From Maricaulis maris MCS10 (GTDB taxonomy: Bacteria; Pseudomonadota; Alphaproteobacteria; Caulobacterales; Maricaulaceae): DNA of 64,000 nucleotides. A program made the position numbers and the translations under genes. The DNA is taken from positions 124,001 through 188,000 of the forward strand of contig NC_008347.1 in the NCBI RefSeq assembly GCF_000014745.1. The letters run 5' to 3'. Below, piece by piece: positions 55,024 through 63,465 of the stretch. Position 1 is the first letter of the stretch; each line of letters starts with the position of its first letter. The notes beneath the pieces are model-generated. The model saw only the letters and a program-made list of their open reading frames with translations. It had not been told where the DNA came from and made no database searches.

Positions 55024-56429
55024 TCCGTCGCTCCCCGGGTGAACACGGCCATTTGCGTCGGGTACCCGAACTCGTTGTGTGCCTCGCCAATGCCCTCGAA
55101 CGCGACCTCATAACCCTGTCGCTCGCAGACGCCTTGCGCCCACGCTTCGAACTCCGCGCGCGTCCATTCGAAGCGGTGATCCGCATGGCGCAGGCGTCCG
55201 GCCTCCAGGTTTTCAAAGGTCTGGTTGAACTCGATATTGGGCGTGGAGACGAGCACCGCGCCGGGACGGGCCTTGGCAAAGACAACACGCTCCAGAGCGT
55301 CCAGGCGCTCGGCATCGACGTGCTCGATCACTTCGACCAAGGTGATGGCATCAAACCCGTTGAGCCGTTCGTCCTCGTAAACGAGAGAGCCGCGCACGAT
55401 GTCGATGCGGGCGCGCTGGGACGGCGACATGCGTTCCAGCTTGAGCTTGCGCTCGGATTTCTCCAGCTCGGGTGTCGAGACCTCGACGCCCTGCACGTAT
55501 TCGATGGATTTCTCCTGCATCAGCCGACGCAGGAGCTTGCCTTCACCACTGCCTAGATCGCACACCCGACGGGCACCGGTTTTGAGCAGCGCAGCCGTTA
55601 CGGCTTCGTAGCGCAGATCATTCAGGCGCATGGGCTTTTCCAGGGCTTCCTCGCCCGCCGCCTGTTCCGGCTCTTCGGTCTCGTCCTCGGCAATCCCGAA
55701 TTTTTCATCCAGCAGTGTCAGGGCGTCCTGGGCGAACTGGCGTTTGCGCAGGTAGCGATTGGCAATGAGGTCGCGTTCCGGGTGGGATTGCAGCCAGTCG
55801 CCCGCCTTGTCGATCAGTTTTTCGACCTCATCACTGCCGACCCAGTAGTGCTTGGCATTATCCAGAACCGGGATCAGGACATAGAGATGTGTCAACGCGT
55901 CAGCGAGGCGCTTTGTGGCCTTCAGGCGGACGGTGCGATAGGGGCTTTCCCCCCAGTCCGGATAGGCCTCATCAAGGAGCGCCGTATGGGTCTCGATCTC
56001 GTAACCCAATGGTTCGAACAAGCGATGGACGATTTCATCATTTCCCTTGCAAGGCAGGGGAGTGATTTCCAGCTCTAGCGGAATGGCGGTCGCTGCGAGG
56101 TCTTCACGTTCTTTGGCACGTCCGGCCATCGCGTCACGCAGGACGCGGCTGATCGCAACACTCAGGAATGAGGAGGCCGCATAAGGCCGATCATTGACGT
56201 AATGCGCCAGCATGCCGTCGCCCTTGGCTGTCTTGCGACCGCGGACAAGCTGGATCGGGTCGACTTCCAGGAGAAGGGCAGCCTCGCAACGTTCAGCGGA
56301 GGTCTCAGGATAGAAAAAGACCGACTTGCCAAACGGAAGGTCTGCCCGGTGAACATTCGCCGGGTTCTTCCGAAGCAGGAAGCCAAGGTCCGTAGCGGGC
56401 TGGTGCGTTGTTGCAATCTTCAAGAGCAT
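55020..56429 (-). CDS. hen1: Hen1-type 3'-terminal RNA ribose 2'-O-methyltransferase
   Basis: The 469-residue bacterial Hen1 marks repaired tRNA 3' ends by 2'-O-methylation so that ribotoxins cannot recut them. The N-terminal Hen1-specific domain starts MLLKIATTHQPATDLGFLLRKNP. It contains SVFFYPETSAERCEAALLLEVDP. The C-terminal methyltransferase has SAM motif CDLGSGEGKLL and the metal-binding E-x2-E-H of TLVEVIEHVDAERL, then VSTPNIEFN and HADHRFEWTRAEF. It is the first gene of the operon that ends with pnkp. Its upstream region holds the attR arm repeats. Confidence 0.96.
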   Translation of the reverse strand: MLLKIATTHQPATDLGFLLRKNPANVHRADLPFGKSVFFYPETSAERCEAALLLEVDPIQLVRGRKTAKGDGMLAHYVNDRPYAASSFLSVAISRVLRDAMAGRAKEREDLAATAIPLELEITPLPCKGNDEIVHRLFEPLGYEIETHTALLDEAYPDWGESPYRTVRLKATKRLADALTHLYVLIPVLDNAKHYWVGSDEVEKLIDKAGDWLQSHPERDLIANRYLRKRQFAQDALTLLDEKFGIAEDETEEPEQAAGEEALEKPMRLNDLRYEAVTAALLKTGARRVCDLGSGEGKLLRRLMQEKSIEYVQGVEVSTPELEKSERKLKLERMSPSQRARIDIVRGSLVYEDERLNGFDAITLVEVIEHVDAERLDALERVVFAKARPGAVLVSTPNIEFNQTFENLEAGRLRHADHRFEWTRAEFEAWAQGVCERQGYEVAFEGIGEAHNEFGYPTQMAVFTRGATE

Positions 56430-56527
56430 GGCGCTGGTTTTAAACCAAGGGCGCAGGAGCTCAATCCTCGTAGGCAGGGTTGTCAGTTTCTCAATGAAAT
56501 CAGAGCCTTCGCAAATGCGGCGGAAAT

Positions 56528-56561
56528 GTTCCTATAAAACGTTCCTATTTACTGTTCCGAT
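56528..56561 (+). repeat. Right-arm repeats of attR (candidate integrase arm sites)
   Basis: GTTCCTAT (56528-56535), GTTCCTAT (56541-56548) and GTTCCGAT (56554-56561) are spaced 13 bp apart and precede the attR core by 90, 77 and 64 bp. The 13-bp period and shared orientation fit arm-type binding sites of a tyrosine integrase. They also lie in the hen1 promoter region. Confidence 0.65.
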
Positions 56562-56617
56562 GAGGATTTTTTGGACAATAAAAACAATAACTTATATGCT
56601 GTTGCAGATGTTCCCTA

Positions 56618-56638
56618 AATCCCACCCTCACCGCCACT
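56618..56638 (+). other. attR core: right 21-bp direct repeat of the island
   Basis: This is an exact copy of the tRNA-Ser 3' end at 33893-33913, about 22.7 kb away. Only the T-arm 3' half, acceptor 3' strand and CCA are repeated, so no second tRNA is made. Confidence 0.93.
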
Positions 56639-57005
56639 CAGACCGGCAGGTCTCGTCTCTTTCCATGAACTGGCAATTTCTTCCCCAAGTTTCCGGGGCT
56701 TGCGAAGCCGTGTCTGGAACTGAGACGCGCCCAACGCACCCCAATACCCCCGAAAACCCCGAAAGTCTCAAACCGCCATGTTCGGTGGTCCGAGTACTGT
56801 AGATTTCCCTGATGGTGGCGGAAAAACAGGGATTTTGAACCAATACGCTTCTCCGGATTGATCCGGAGCGCCTCCAGGTCTCTGTATTTACGTGACAAAA
56901 TGAGAAATTCCCTGCTCAACGGAACAGGGAATTCGAAATTCTGTGCAGGGAATTTTCAGGCGAGAAGAGGGAGGAAAATGCTCGATCAGGAAATTTGATT
57001 TCCCG
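56639..57005. other. Intergenic region with CAGGGAATT repeats before the serine recombinase
   Basis: No gene is supported in these 367 bp. AATTCCCTG (56906-56914) is inverted relative to CAGGGAATT at 56925-56933 and 56946-56954, just beyond the recombinase stop. These could be part of the element end or a recombinase-binding site. Confidence 0.5.
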
Positions 57006-58643
57006 CTAGTTCGTGAACCCGAAGAGAGCCTCCTGGTCTGACCAGTCGAGCGGAATATCGGCGCGCACGAAAGTGTTGCTGGTCAGGTGAGCGGGCTGCG
57101 TGCCTTTAAGTATCGCGTCCATGATCTTCGGTGATAGGAAGGCCATCTGAAGGCGATCACGGATGAACCGGGAGGAGAGGTTTTCTCTTTCTGCGATCTC
57201 TTCCATTCGGACGCCAGCATGGATGTCTTCGAGCCAGGCGAGGGCGCGGCCGAGGTTCTTTTGAAGATTGGCATCCGGCGTGGGCGCTTGGTCGGAAAGA
57301 ATGAGCTTGGTTTCAACGCCGCGTCTTCTGTGAGTGAATGGAGCCACAAAGGTCACAAGTTCCTCATCAGCGCGAGCATCTCCATCGGACCTAACGAGCT
57401 CAGCGGTAATCGTGAGTTTACCGGGCTCAATCACGACCTTCTGGATGGTAGCCAGCCGTGTTTCCTGATCGGATTTTGCCAGCGCTTCGAGCGTGTTCGT
57501 CCGTTTTGATATTTCAGTGACTGACGTGTTCTGTCCTGCAGAGAGTTCGCCCTGGCATTCAGAGAGATACTTGCTCAGGCATGCGGCAACGGCGTCTTCG
57601 AGCGTCTTGGCCGGCAGGCGTAGCCCGTCCACATTCGTGTTTCCCGATTTCCTGATCAGATCGCGTGACACGTAATATCTAAAACGTCTTGAACCTCGCG
57701 AGGTGTGCGAGGGAGTCAGGCGTCGGCCTTGATCGTCAAAGACCTTGCCAGCCAGCAGGCTAACTATCTTTCCAGGATTGCCTGCCCTTCGTTTGTCCGC
57801 CCGACGTGATGCGGCGTCGAGTTTTTCCTGAACCCTTTTGAAAACCTCGTCATCAACGATCCCGCTATGCTGGCCTTCGTGGATGATGTCCTTGTGCCGG
57901 ATCTTCCCGATGTAGAGCGGATTGCGGAGCAGGTTTTGAATGCGCCCGCGTGAGAAGGACTTGCCGCCTCGCATTTTCGGGTCGTTCGCCTCTCGGGTTT
58001 TCGTGCGAAGGCCTTCCCGTACGGCAGCCTGTTCGACCAGCCGGAGGCATCCCAGTTCATCGTACAGATTGAAGATTCTCCGTACGGTTTGCGCCTCATC
58101 GGGAACGATATCCAGCGTGCGTCCGTTGGGTGTGTAACCCAGTGGGATATAGCCGCCCATCCAGAGGCCCTTCGCTTTGGATTGCGCAAGCTTGTCTTGG
58201 ATGCGTTCCGCAGTCACTTCCCGTTCAAACTGAGCGAAGGAGAGCAAGACATTCAGGGTAAGGCGGCCCATAGAGGTCGAGGTGTTGAATGATTGGGTGA
58301 CGGAGACGAAGGAGGCACCTGCGGCATCGAGGCGTTCGATAAGCTTGGCAAAATCTGGAAGTGACCGTGTCAGCCGGTCGACTTTGTAAACGACGACCAG
58401 GTCAATCCGGCCTGCATCGATGTCTGCAAGCAAACGCTGCAGTGCAGGGCGCTCAAGCGTACCGCCGGATATGCCGCCATCGTCATAATGCTCGGCGAGT
58501 TGTTTCCAGCCCTCATGGCGCTGAGAGGCGATGTAAGCCTCGCAGGCTTCGCGCTGGGCATCGAGCGAGTTGAAGTCCTGATCCAATCCCTCTTCTGAGG
58601 ATTTGCGGGTGTAGATAGCGCAGCGAAGCGTGGTCTCACTCAT
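57006..58643 (-). CDS. Large serine recombinase
   Basis: The 545-residue protein has a resolvase domain with the serine nucleophile in YTRKSSEEG, plus VVYKVDRLTRS and FAQFEREVTAERI. The recombinase domain follows (RGGKSFSRGRIQNLLRNPLYIGKIRHKDIIHEGQHSGIVDDEVFKRVQ), then a Cys-poor zinc-ribbon-like region and a C-terminal helical part. It moves an integrative element by site-specific strand exchange. I chose MSETTLRCAIYTRKS because it overlaps the DUF2924 stop by 4 nt. DUF2924 and DUF3489 partners upstream are a familiar alphaproteobacterial trio. Confidence 0.93.
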   Translation of the reverse strand: MSETTLRCAIYTRKSSEEGLDQDFNSLDAQREACEAYIASQRHEGWKQLAEHYDDGGISGGTLERPALQRLLADIDAGRIDLVVVYKVDRLTRSLPDFAKLIERLDAAGASFVSVTQSFNTSTSMGRLTLNVLLSFAQFEREVTAERIQDKLAQSKAKGLWMGGYIPLGYTPNGRTLDIVPDEAQTVRRIFNLYDELGCLRLVEQAAVREGLRTKTREANDPKMRGGKSFSRGRIQNLLRNPLYIGKIRHKDIIHEGQHSGIVDDEVFKRVQEKLDAASRRADKRRAGNPGKIVSLLAGKVFDDQGRRLTPSHTSRGSRRFRYYVSRDLIRKSGNTNVDGLRLPAKTLEDAVAACLSKYLSECQGELSAGQNTSVTEISKRTNTLEALAKSDQETRLATIQKVVIEPGKLTITAELVRSDGDARADEELVTFVAPFTHRRRGVETKLILSDQAPTPDANLQKNLGRALAWLEDIHAGVRMEEIAERENLSSRFIRDRLQMAFLSPKIMDAILKGTQPAHLTSNTFVRADIPLDWSDQEALFGFTN

Positions 58644-59056
58644 GCTGACGCCTCCCGTGTCGAGATGCCGAAGAAGCGCGGTCCAGACCATCGCGTGCCG
58701 GTAATGGCTTGCGCGATCGCGGAAAGAGAACGGTAGGTCTTACCGCGCCAGGAGAAGCCTTTCTCGAGAACCTCTACCTCATGCGCGACCCCATTCCATT
58801 CGCGGATGAGCCGCCCGCCGGCGACGAGGCCGGGAGCACTCGGCCGGGCGCCTCCTCGCGCGAGCTTCATGAGCCTCTTCTGATCTCGTTTGGGAAATCG
58901 CCGCTTCGCATCTGCCTGTATTTGGTGAGCAAGGATGCGTCGCATGAGGGTGGCGCTCAGGCGCTTGGGGGGCTGCGTTTTGTAGGTGTCGATCCAGAGA
59001 GGGCAGAGTTCGGCGTGCGACATGTCTTTGAGTGCTTCGATCGCTTGAGCTGTCAT
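58640..59056 (-). CDS. DUF2924-family protein
   Basis: The 138-residue basic protein has the DUF2924 core: LCPLWIDTYKTQPPKRLSATLMRRILAHQIQADAKRR, then LVAGGRLIREWNGVAHEVEVLEKGFSWRGKTYRSLSAIAQAITGTRWSGPRFFG. The last block looks like a small DNA-binding beta-hairpin domain. Genes of this family regularly precede serine recombinases and are thought to assist them; the function is unproven. It overlaps the recombinase by 4 nt. Confidence 0.88.
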   Translation of the reverse strand: MTAQAIEALKDMSHAELCPLWIDTYKTQPPKRLSATLMRRILAHQIQADAKRRFPKRDQKRLMKLARGGARPSAPGLVAGGRLIREWNGVAHEVEVLEKGFSWRGKTYRSLSAIAQAITGTRWSGPRFFGISTREASA

Positions 59057-59059
59057 CTT

Positions 59060-59341
59060 CTAGCCCTCTCGCGCGAGCCGGTAGCGGCTATGGTTGGTGT
59101 CTTTGAGGGGTGGCAACTTCTCGATGACGACGCCGTCTTTCTTCAAACCGGTCAGGGCAGCCCGTGTCGTATGCGGAAGCCATCCAAGCGTTGCGGCGAG
59201 GTGATCGACGGTCACGCCCTTTGCCGGTGCGAGGAGGTCAAGAAGGCGCGCCTTCTTGGTGCCGGTACGATACCCAGTCTTGCGCGTCTGGGTTTTCCCC
59301 GGGGCGAGGACTTGGTCTGCTGGGATAGATGTGGTTGGCAT
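59060..59341 (-). CDS. DUF3489-family protein
   Basis: The 93-residue protein ends with a winged-helix-like DUF3489 domain: KKARLLDLLAPAKGVTVDHLAATLGWLPHTTRAALTGLKKDGVVIEKLPPLKDTNHSRYRLA. The N-terminus is a short polar stretch. It is the first gene of the recombinase operon. Its start lies 38 bp from the IS6 left end, so the original promoter may have been displaced by the insertion. Confidence 0.83.
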   Translation of the reverse strand: MPTTSIPADQVLAPGKTQTRKTGYRTGTKKARLLDLLAPAKGVTVDHLAATLGWLPHTTRAALTGLKKDGVVIEKLPPLKDTNHSRYRLAREG

Positions 59342-59378
59342 TGAAGCCTCCGTGTTGTGGGAGGCGGTTGATCCAGCA

Positions 59379-60177
59379 GTGTCAGAGGAACTTGGGCTTG
59401 AGCGTGGGGCGTCGGTTTCATAGCCTCGTATGATGCGTAACCCGTTCAAGTATTTCAAAACTTCGCCAGAGATCATCCGCCTTACGGTGATGATGTATGT
59501 CCGGTTCCCGCTCTCTCTTCGCAACGTCGAGGATCTGCTCCACGAGCGCGGCATCGACATAACGCATGAGACGGTACGCTTTTGGTGGAACCGGTTCGGT
59601 CCACTCTTCGCTAAATCGATCCGCAAACGGCGGGTCGAAAACCGCTTCTACTCGAACTGGGCCTGGCATTTGGATGAGGTTTTCGTCCGTATCAACGGGG
59701 AGCTTCACTATCTTTGGCGCGCGGTCGATCACGAGGGCGAGGTGCTTGAGGCGTACGTCACGAAACGCCGTGATCGCAAGGCAGCGTTGAAGTTTTTGCG
59801 CAAAGCGATGAAGCGGTATGGCCGTCCCGAGGCGATCGTCACCGACAAGCTCCCTTCCTACAAAGCCGCGATGCGCGAAATCGGAAATAAGGACTGCCAG
59901 GAGACGGGGAGATGGCTCAACAATCGGGCCGAAAACTCGCATCAACCGCTACGGCGGCGAGAGAAAGTCATGTCGCGGTTCAGGTCGATGCGAAGTCTTC
60001 AGAAATTTGCCGCTTTCCAATCGTCCATCCACAATCACTTCAATCTCGAACGCCATTTCTACCGCCGCGAAGAATTCAAGGAGAACCGATCCGCCGCCCT
60101 GGCCGAATGGCGTCAACTCGCGGCCTGAGTTAGGCTCAAACCCGGTCTTTTGAGACCGATCCGTTTTTGTCTGACAC
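59379..60177 (+). mobile_element. IS6-family insertion sequence
   Basis: About 800 bp contain one transposase. The ends share GTGTCAGA (59379-59386) and its inverse TCTGACAC (60170-60177). The short inverted repeats are my best boundary guess; no 8-bp target duplication is seen (ATCCAGCA versus CACCATTC), which is common after IS6-type replicative rearrangement. It separates the recombinase module from the metal efflux operon. Confidence 0.65.
59430..60128 (+). CDS. IS6-family transposase
   Basis: The 232-residue DDE transposase has an N-terminal HTH (MYVRFPLSLRNVEDLLHERGIDITHETVRFWWNRFG). The DDE triad lies in WAWHLDEVFVRI (D), AIVTDKLPSY (D) and NNRAENSHQPLRRRE (E). This is full length for IS6/IS26 relatives, so the element may be active. 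The start is ATG at 59430 or 59433. Confidence 0.95.
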   Translation: MMRNPFKYFKTSPEIIRLTVMMYVRFPLSLRNVEDLLHERGIDITHETVRFWWNRFGPLFAKSIRKRRVENRFYSNWAWHLDEVFVRINGELHYLWRAVDHEGEVLEAYVTKRRDRKAALKFLRKAMKRYGRPEAIVTDKLPSYKAAMREIGNKDCQETGRWLNNRAENSHQPLRRREKVMSRFRSMRSLQKFAAFQSSIHNHFNLERHFYRREEFKENRSAALAEWRQLAA

Positions 60178-60265
60178 CACCATTCGGCATGCTGTGAGGG
60201 ATACTGGGGCGAGCTGCGTAATTACCTCGAAAAGCCTCGCCAGAGGCACTTCGCCTAGGGACAAA

Positions 60266-60634
60266 ATGTATCTGAAATTCCCCAACATAATCGCGCTCGT
60301 GGTGCTGCTTTTAGCGCTTTCTCTTGTGGGAGCTTCTGGCGCTATGTTGCCAATCGACGCGCAAAATGCCCGCGATTGCCACACTATTTCCAGTGCAACG
60401 TGTTGCGAGAAGACCGGTTCGCTGCACACCGCCGGTGGGCTGGGCGACATTGGAATTTGCGAGGCCTGCGACAACGCACGTTGCACGGTGCACCACACTT
60501 TTTCTTCCGTCTCGATAAATCGCGCCGACGGTCAGGTCGCGCAGCTATCTCCCTCACAAACGAATGCGCAAACGACACATGATCGATTTCGCGCAACGAC
60601 ACATCCCGTTCCCAAACAGCCACCACGCCAATGA
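60266..60634 (+). CDS. Small Cys/His-rich secreted or anchored protein of the efflux operon
   Basis: The 122-residue protein has an N-terminal hydrophobic segment (MYLKFPNIIALVVLLLALSLVGASGA) and then many possible metal ligands: DCHTISSATCCEKTG, ICEACDNARCTVHHTF. AGGGA precedes the ATG. It lies 58 nt before the CusC-like gene, so it is probably the first gene of the operon. The family is not recognised; a periplasmic metal-binding role is inferred from the residues and the neighbours. Confidence 0.6.
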   Translation: MYLKFPNIIALVVLLLALSLVGASGAMLPIDAQNARDCHTISSATCCEKTGSLHTAGGLGDIGICEACDNARCTVHHTFSSVSINRADGQVAQLSPSQTNAQTTHDRFRATTHPVPKQPPRQ

Positions 60635-60692
60635 GGCAGCGTGCCGCAATCGCGGGCAAGACGACCTCGTAGGACGATGACTGGAGATAGAC

Positions 60693-61937
60693 ATGACTGG
60701 ATTTATTGGCGCAGCGCTCGCGATATCGCTGTCAGCGCTTTCACAAGACGCAATTGAGCAAACGCCTCTGAGCTTGGCAGAAGCCGTAATGATCGCTGAA
60801 CAGGCTGAAGATGCTTCCGTTCAGGTCTGGCAAGCGCGAGCGCAAGCACTTGAACATCGCGGCGAGTCCGAAAATGCGCTGCCAGATCCGATGATGCGCG
60901 TGGGATTGGCAAACGTTCCACTGAGCGATTTCGACCTGAACCGTGAGGCCATGACGCAGGCCCAAATTGGCGTGCGACAAATGTTTCCGCGCGGCGAGAC
61001 CCGCGAACTAAACCGGCTACGCCGCCGAGCCCAAGCAACCAGCGCGCGCGAAGGCGGCGACCTCGAACAGGCACGCATTCGGTTGTCCGTTCGCGAAGCT
61101 TGGCTGGAAACATATTACTGGCAGCGGGCGGACGCGTTGACGCGACAAAGCCAGACGTCGATCACGCAGCTTGGCGAGATCGCAACCGCGAGCTTTGCAA
61201 CGGGCCGCCGCAATAGTCACGACGTTATCCGGATCGATTTGGAAACGTCTATTCTTGACACGCGTCTGATCCAGATCGAGCGGCAGTTGGAAATGGCACA
61301 AGCAAACTTGGAGCGCTTTGTGACGCCCGATGCTGCTCGTCAACCACTCACCCCACAGCTTCCAGTCCTGCCAGCTATGCCGCAAGAAATTGAATCCGCG
61401 CAGTCGAGGCTCGTCAGCCACCCCATGGTGCGCATGTTGGACGCGCAGGTCGAAGCGCGCGGACGGGAAGTCGATCTGGCACTTCAACAATATCGCCCAG
61501 GCTGGGCCGTCGAAGCGGGTTATGGTTTGCGGGATACCCGATCCGATACCGCTAGCGTTGCTGTTACAGTCGAAGTGCCGCTATTTAGTCGCCGCCGACA
61601 AGATGAGGGTGTAGCGGCGGCACGCCAGGAAGAGGCAGCAGACCTACTCAGTCGTCAAGCAACCTTGCTCGAAATGAACCGGCAGCTGGAACGAGAGTTC
61701 TCACGCTATGTCCGCCTTAGCGAAGAGCGCATTCTTTTCGATGAAGACGTTCTTGAACGGGCTCGCCAGACGGCCACGGCCGTTCTCATCGCCTATGAGA
61801 ACGAGCAGGCAGACTTCGCTGAACTGGTTCGCGCCGAGCTCGCTCTTCTAGACGCAGAACTCGCTTTTGTTCGCTTAAATATTGATGCGCTGCAGAGCCA
61901 AGCTCGCATCCTCTACCTGGTTGGAGAAGTCCAATGA
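60693..61937 (+). CDS. TolC/CusC-like outer-membrane efflux protein
   Basis: The 414-residue protein has a short N-terminal hydrophobic signal (MTGFIGAALAISLSALS) and two helical OEP repeats: PLSLAEAVMIAEQAEDASVQVWQARAQALE at the first half and SHPMVRMLDAQVEARGREVDLALQQYRPGWAVEAGYG at the second. The VEVPLFSRRRQDEGVAAARQE strand follows. It forms the outer-membrane channel for the RND pump encoded downstream. The stop overlaps the adaptor start by 4 nt. Confidence 0.9.
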   Translation: MTGFIGAALAISLSALSQDAIEQTPLSLAEAVMIAEQAEDASVQVWQARAQALEHRGESENALPDPMMRVGLANVPLSDFDLNREAMTQAQIGVRQMFPRGETRELNRLRRRAQATSAREGGDLEQARIRLSVREAWLETYYWQRADALTRQSQTSITQLGEIATASFATGRRNSHDVIRIDLETSILDTRLIQIERQLEMAQANLERFVTPDAARQPLTPQLPVLPAMPQEIESAQSRLVSHPMVRMLDAQVEARGREVDLALQQYRPGWAVEAGYGLRDTRSDTASVAVTVEVPLFSRRRQDEGVAAARQEEAADLLSRQATLLEMNRQLEREFSRYVRLSEERILFDEDVLERARQTATAVLIAYENEQADFAELVRAELALLDAELAFVRLNIDALQSQARILYLVGEVQ

Positions 61938-63463
61938 CCCTCAAATCTTATTTGCTTGGCGCAGCGCTTGTCGGCGCCGGCCTTACCGTCGGCTTTTTCT
62001 CCGCATCATTTTTAAACGCAGATGGTTCCGGCAGTAGCGATAGTACGGAGCCCCGCGTTCTCTATTGGCAGGCGCCGATGGATCCAAGTTTTAGAAGCGA
62101 CACCCCGGGAAAATCACCGATGGGTATGGATCTGATTCCCGTCTATGAGGGTGAAGAAGCCGACCCCGATGGCGCGGTTTTGATTTCGCCAGCTGTTGAG
62201 AACAATATCGGCGTTCGCACAGCGCAGGTTGCCCGCGCAGATTTTTATCACACCGTTTCAAGCGTTGGATATGTGCGACCTGATGAAGACCAAACGTCCG
62301 TAGTTGATGTGCGCGCGGAAGGTTGGATTGAAGTACTGCCCGTTGCAGCAGTCGGGGATGTCGTTAGTGCCGGCGATTTGCTTTTCCGCATGTACTCGCC
62401 GGAGATCGCAACCGCTCAAGCAGAATATCTGCAAGCGCTCCGGATCGGCCGAGACACGTTAACGTCCGCTTCGCGATCACGATTGATGGCCCTTGGTGTA
62501 ACGCGCGATCAAATCAGCCGCATCGCCCGAACCGGAAATGCCGGTGAACTCGTCGAAGTGCGGGCCGGTCAGGATGGCGTGGTGATCGCTGTTGCCGTGC
62601 GCGAAGGATCCCATGTGCGCCCGGGGACACAACTCATGACGATTTCCGACCTTTCATCGGTATGGATCCTCGTGGATGTGTTTGAAGACGACGCCCTCAT
62701 GGTTTCACCGGGTCAAGATGTTCATATCCGATCGACGTCGGATCCGAGCCGAACTTGGCATGGTGAGGTCGAATACGTTTATCCAACCGTTGATCCGCAA
62801 AGCCGTAGCGTACCTGTTCGCATCCGCTCGTCGAACGCTGATGGCGCGTTGCGCCCAGAGACCTACGTCAATGTCGCCATCGATACTGAACCTCATGTAC
62901 AGGCTTTGACCATTCCACGCGAAGCTGTCATCCGGGGCGGCCAATCAGACCGCGTAATTATTGCTGAAGGAGAGGGGCGATACCGGCCTGCACGAGTTGA
63001 AACCGGGATGGAATCAGATGGGCGGATTGAGATCCTTGCCGGGCTCGCCGAAGGCGAACGCATCGTCGTTTCCAGTCAATTTTTGATCGATTCTGAAGCC
63101 AGCCTTCAGGGCGCTGCATTGCGGATGAGCCCACCTGGAGCAGTCGATGAAGACGCCGGCATTCAACTGGACCAAGCACAAGGACAGGGTGTCATCGTTA
63201 GCCTGATGGCCGGCCACGGAATGATCGACCTTGAGCATGACCCGATCGATGAACTGGGCTGGCCCGCCATGTCCATGTCATTTTTGGCACTGGAGGGTGT
63301 CGATCTGAGTGATTTCACCGTTGGGCAAGCCGTCACTTTCGAACTTCAACGCAATGAAGAAGGCGAGTGGCGCATATCCGCCATAATGGCACGGGATATG
63401 GATATGTCGCCGACCCCGAGTGAACCTGAGCAGGGCGATCACGCCGGACATGGGGGTCACTGA
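61934..63463 (+). CDS. cusB: CusB-type RND adaptor fused to a CusF-like domain
   Basis: The 509-residue periplasmic adaptor has an N-terminal membrane anchor or signal ([21 protein letters not shown]). A heavy-metal-binding domain follows ([28 protein letters not shown], with Met ligands), then the barrel-sandwich ([35 protein letters not shown]), beta-barrel and membrane-proximal parts. From about residue 420 there is a CusF-like domain with W and M ligands ([37 protein letters not shown]). The tail is HAGHGGH. The fusion would carry Cu(I)/Ag(I) chaperone function in cis. Confidence 0.9.
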   Translation: MTLKSYLLGAALVGAGLTVGFFSASFLNADGSGSSDSTEPRVLYWQAPMDPSFRSDTPGKSPMGMDLIPVYEGEEADPDGAVLISPAVENNIGVRTAQVARADFYHTVSSVGYVRPDEDQTSVVDVRAEGWIEVLPVAAVGDVVSAGDLLFRMYSPEIATAQAEYLQALRIGRDTLTSASRSRLMALGVTRDQISRIARTGNAGELVEVRAGQDGVVIAVAVREGSHVRPGTQLMTISDLSSVWILVDVFEDDALMVSPGQDVHIRSTSDPSRTWHGEVEYVYPTVDPQSRSVPVRIRSSNADGALRPETYVNVAIDTEPHVQALTIPREAVIRGGQSDRVIIAEGEGRYRPARVETGMESDGRIEILAGLAEGERIVVSSQFLIDSEASLQGAALRMSPPGAVDEDAGIQLDQAQGQGVIVSLMAGHGMIDLEHDPIDELGWPAMSMSFLALEGVDLSDFTVGQAVTFELQRNEEGEWRISAIMARDMDMSPTPSEPEQGDHAGHGGH

Positions 63464-63465
63464 TC

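Noticed and set aside
56578-56638. Second tRNA-Ser at attR
   Set aside because: Only the 3' 21 bases of the tRNA are present; no anticodon or D arm.
57764-58189. 141-codon frame inside the serine recombinase
   Set aside because: It is a shadow of the recombinase in another frame; low-complexity composition.
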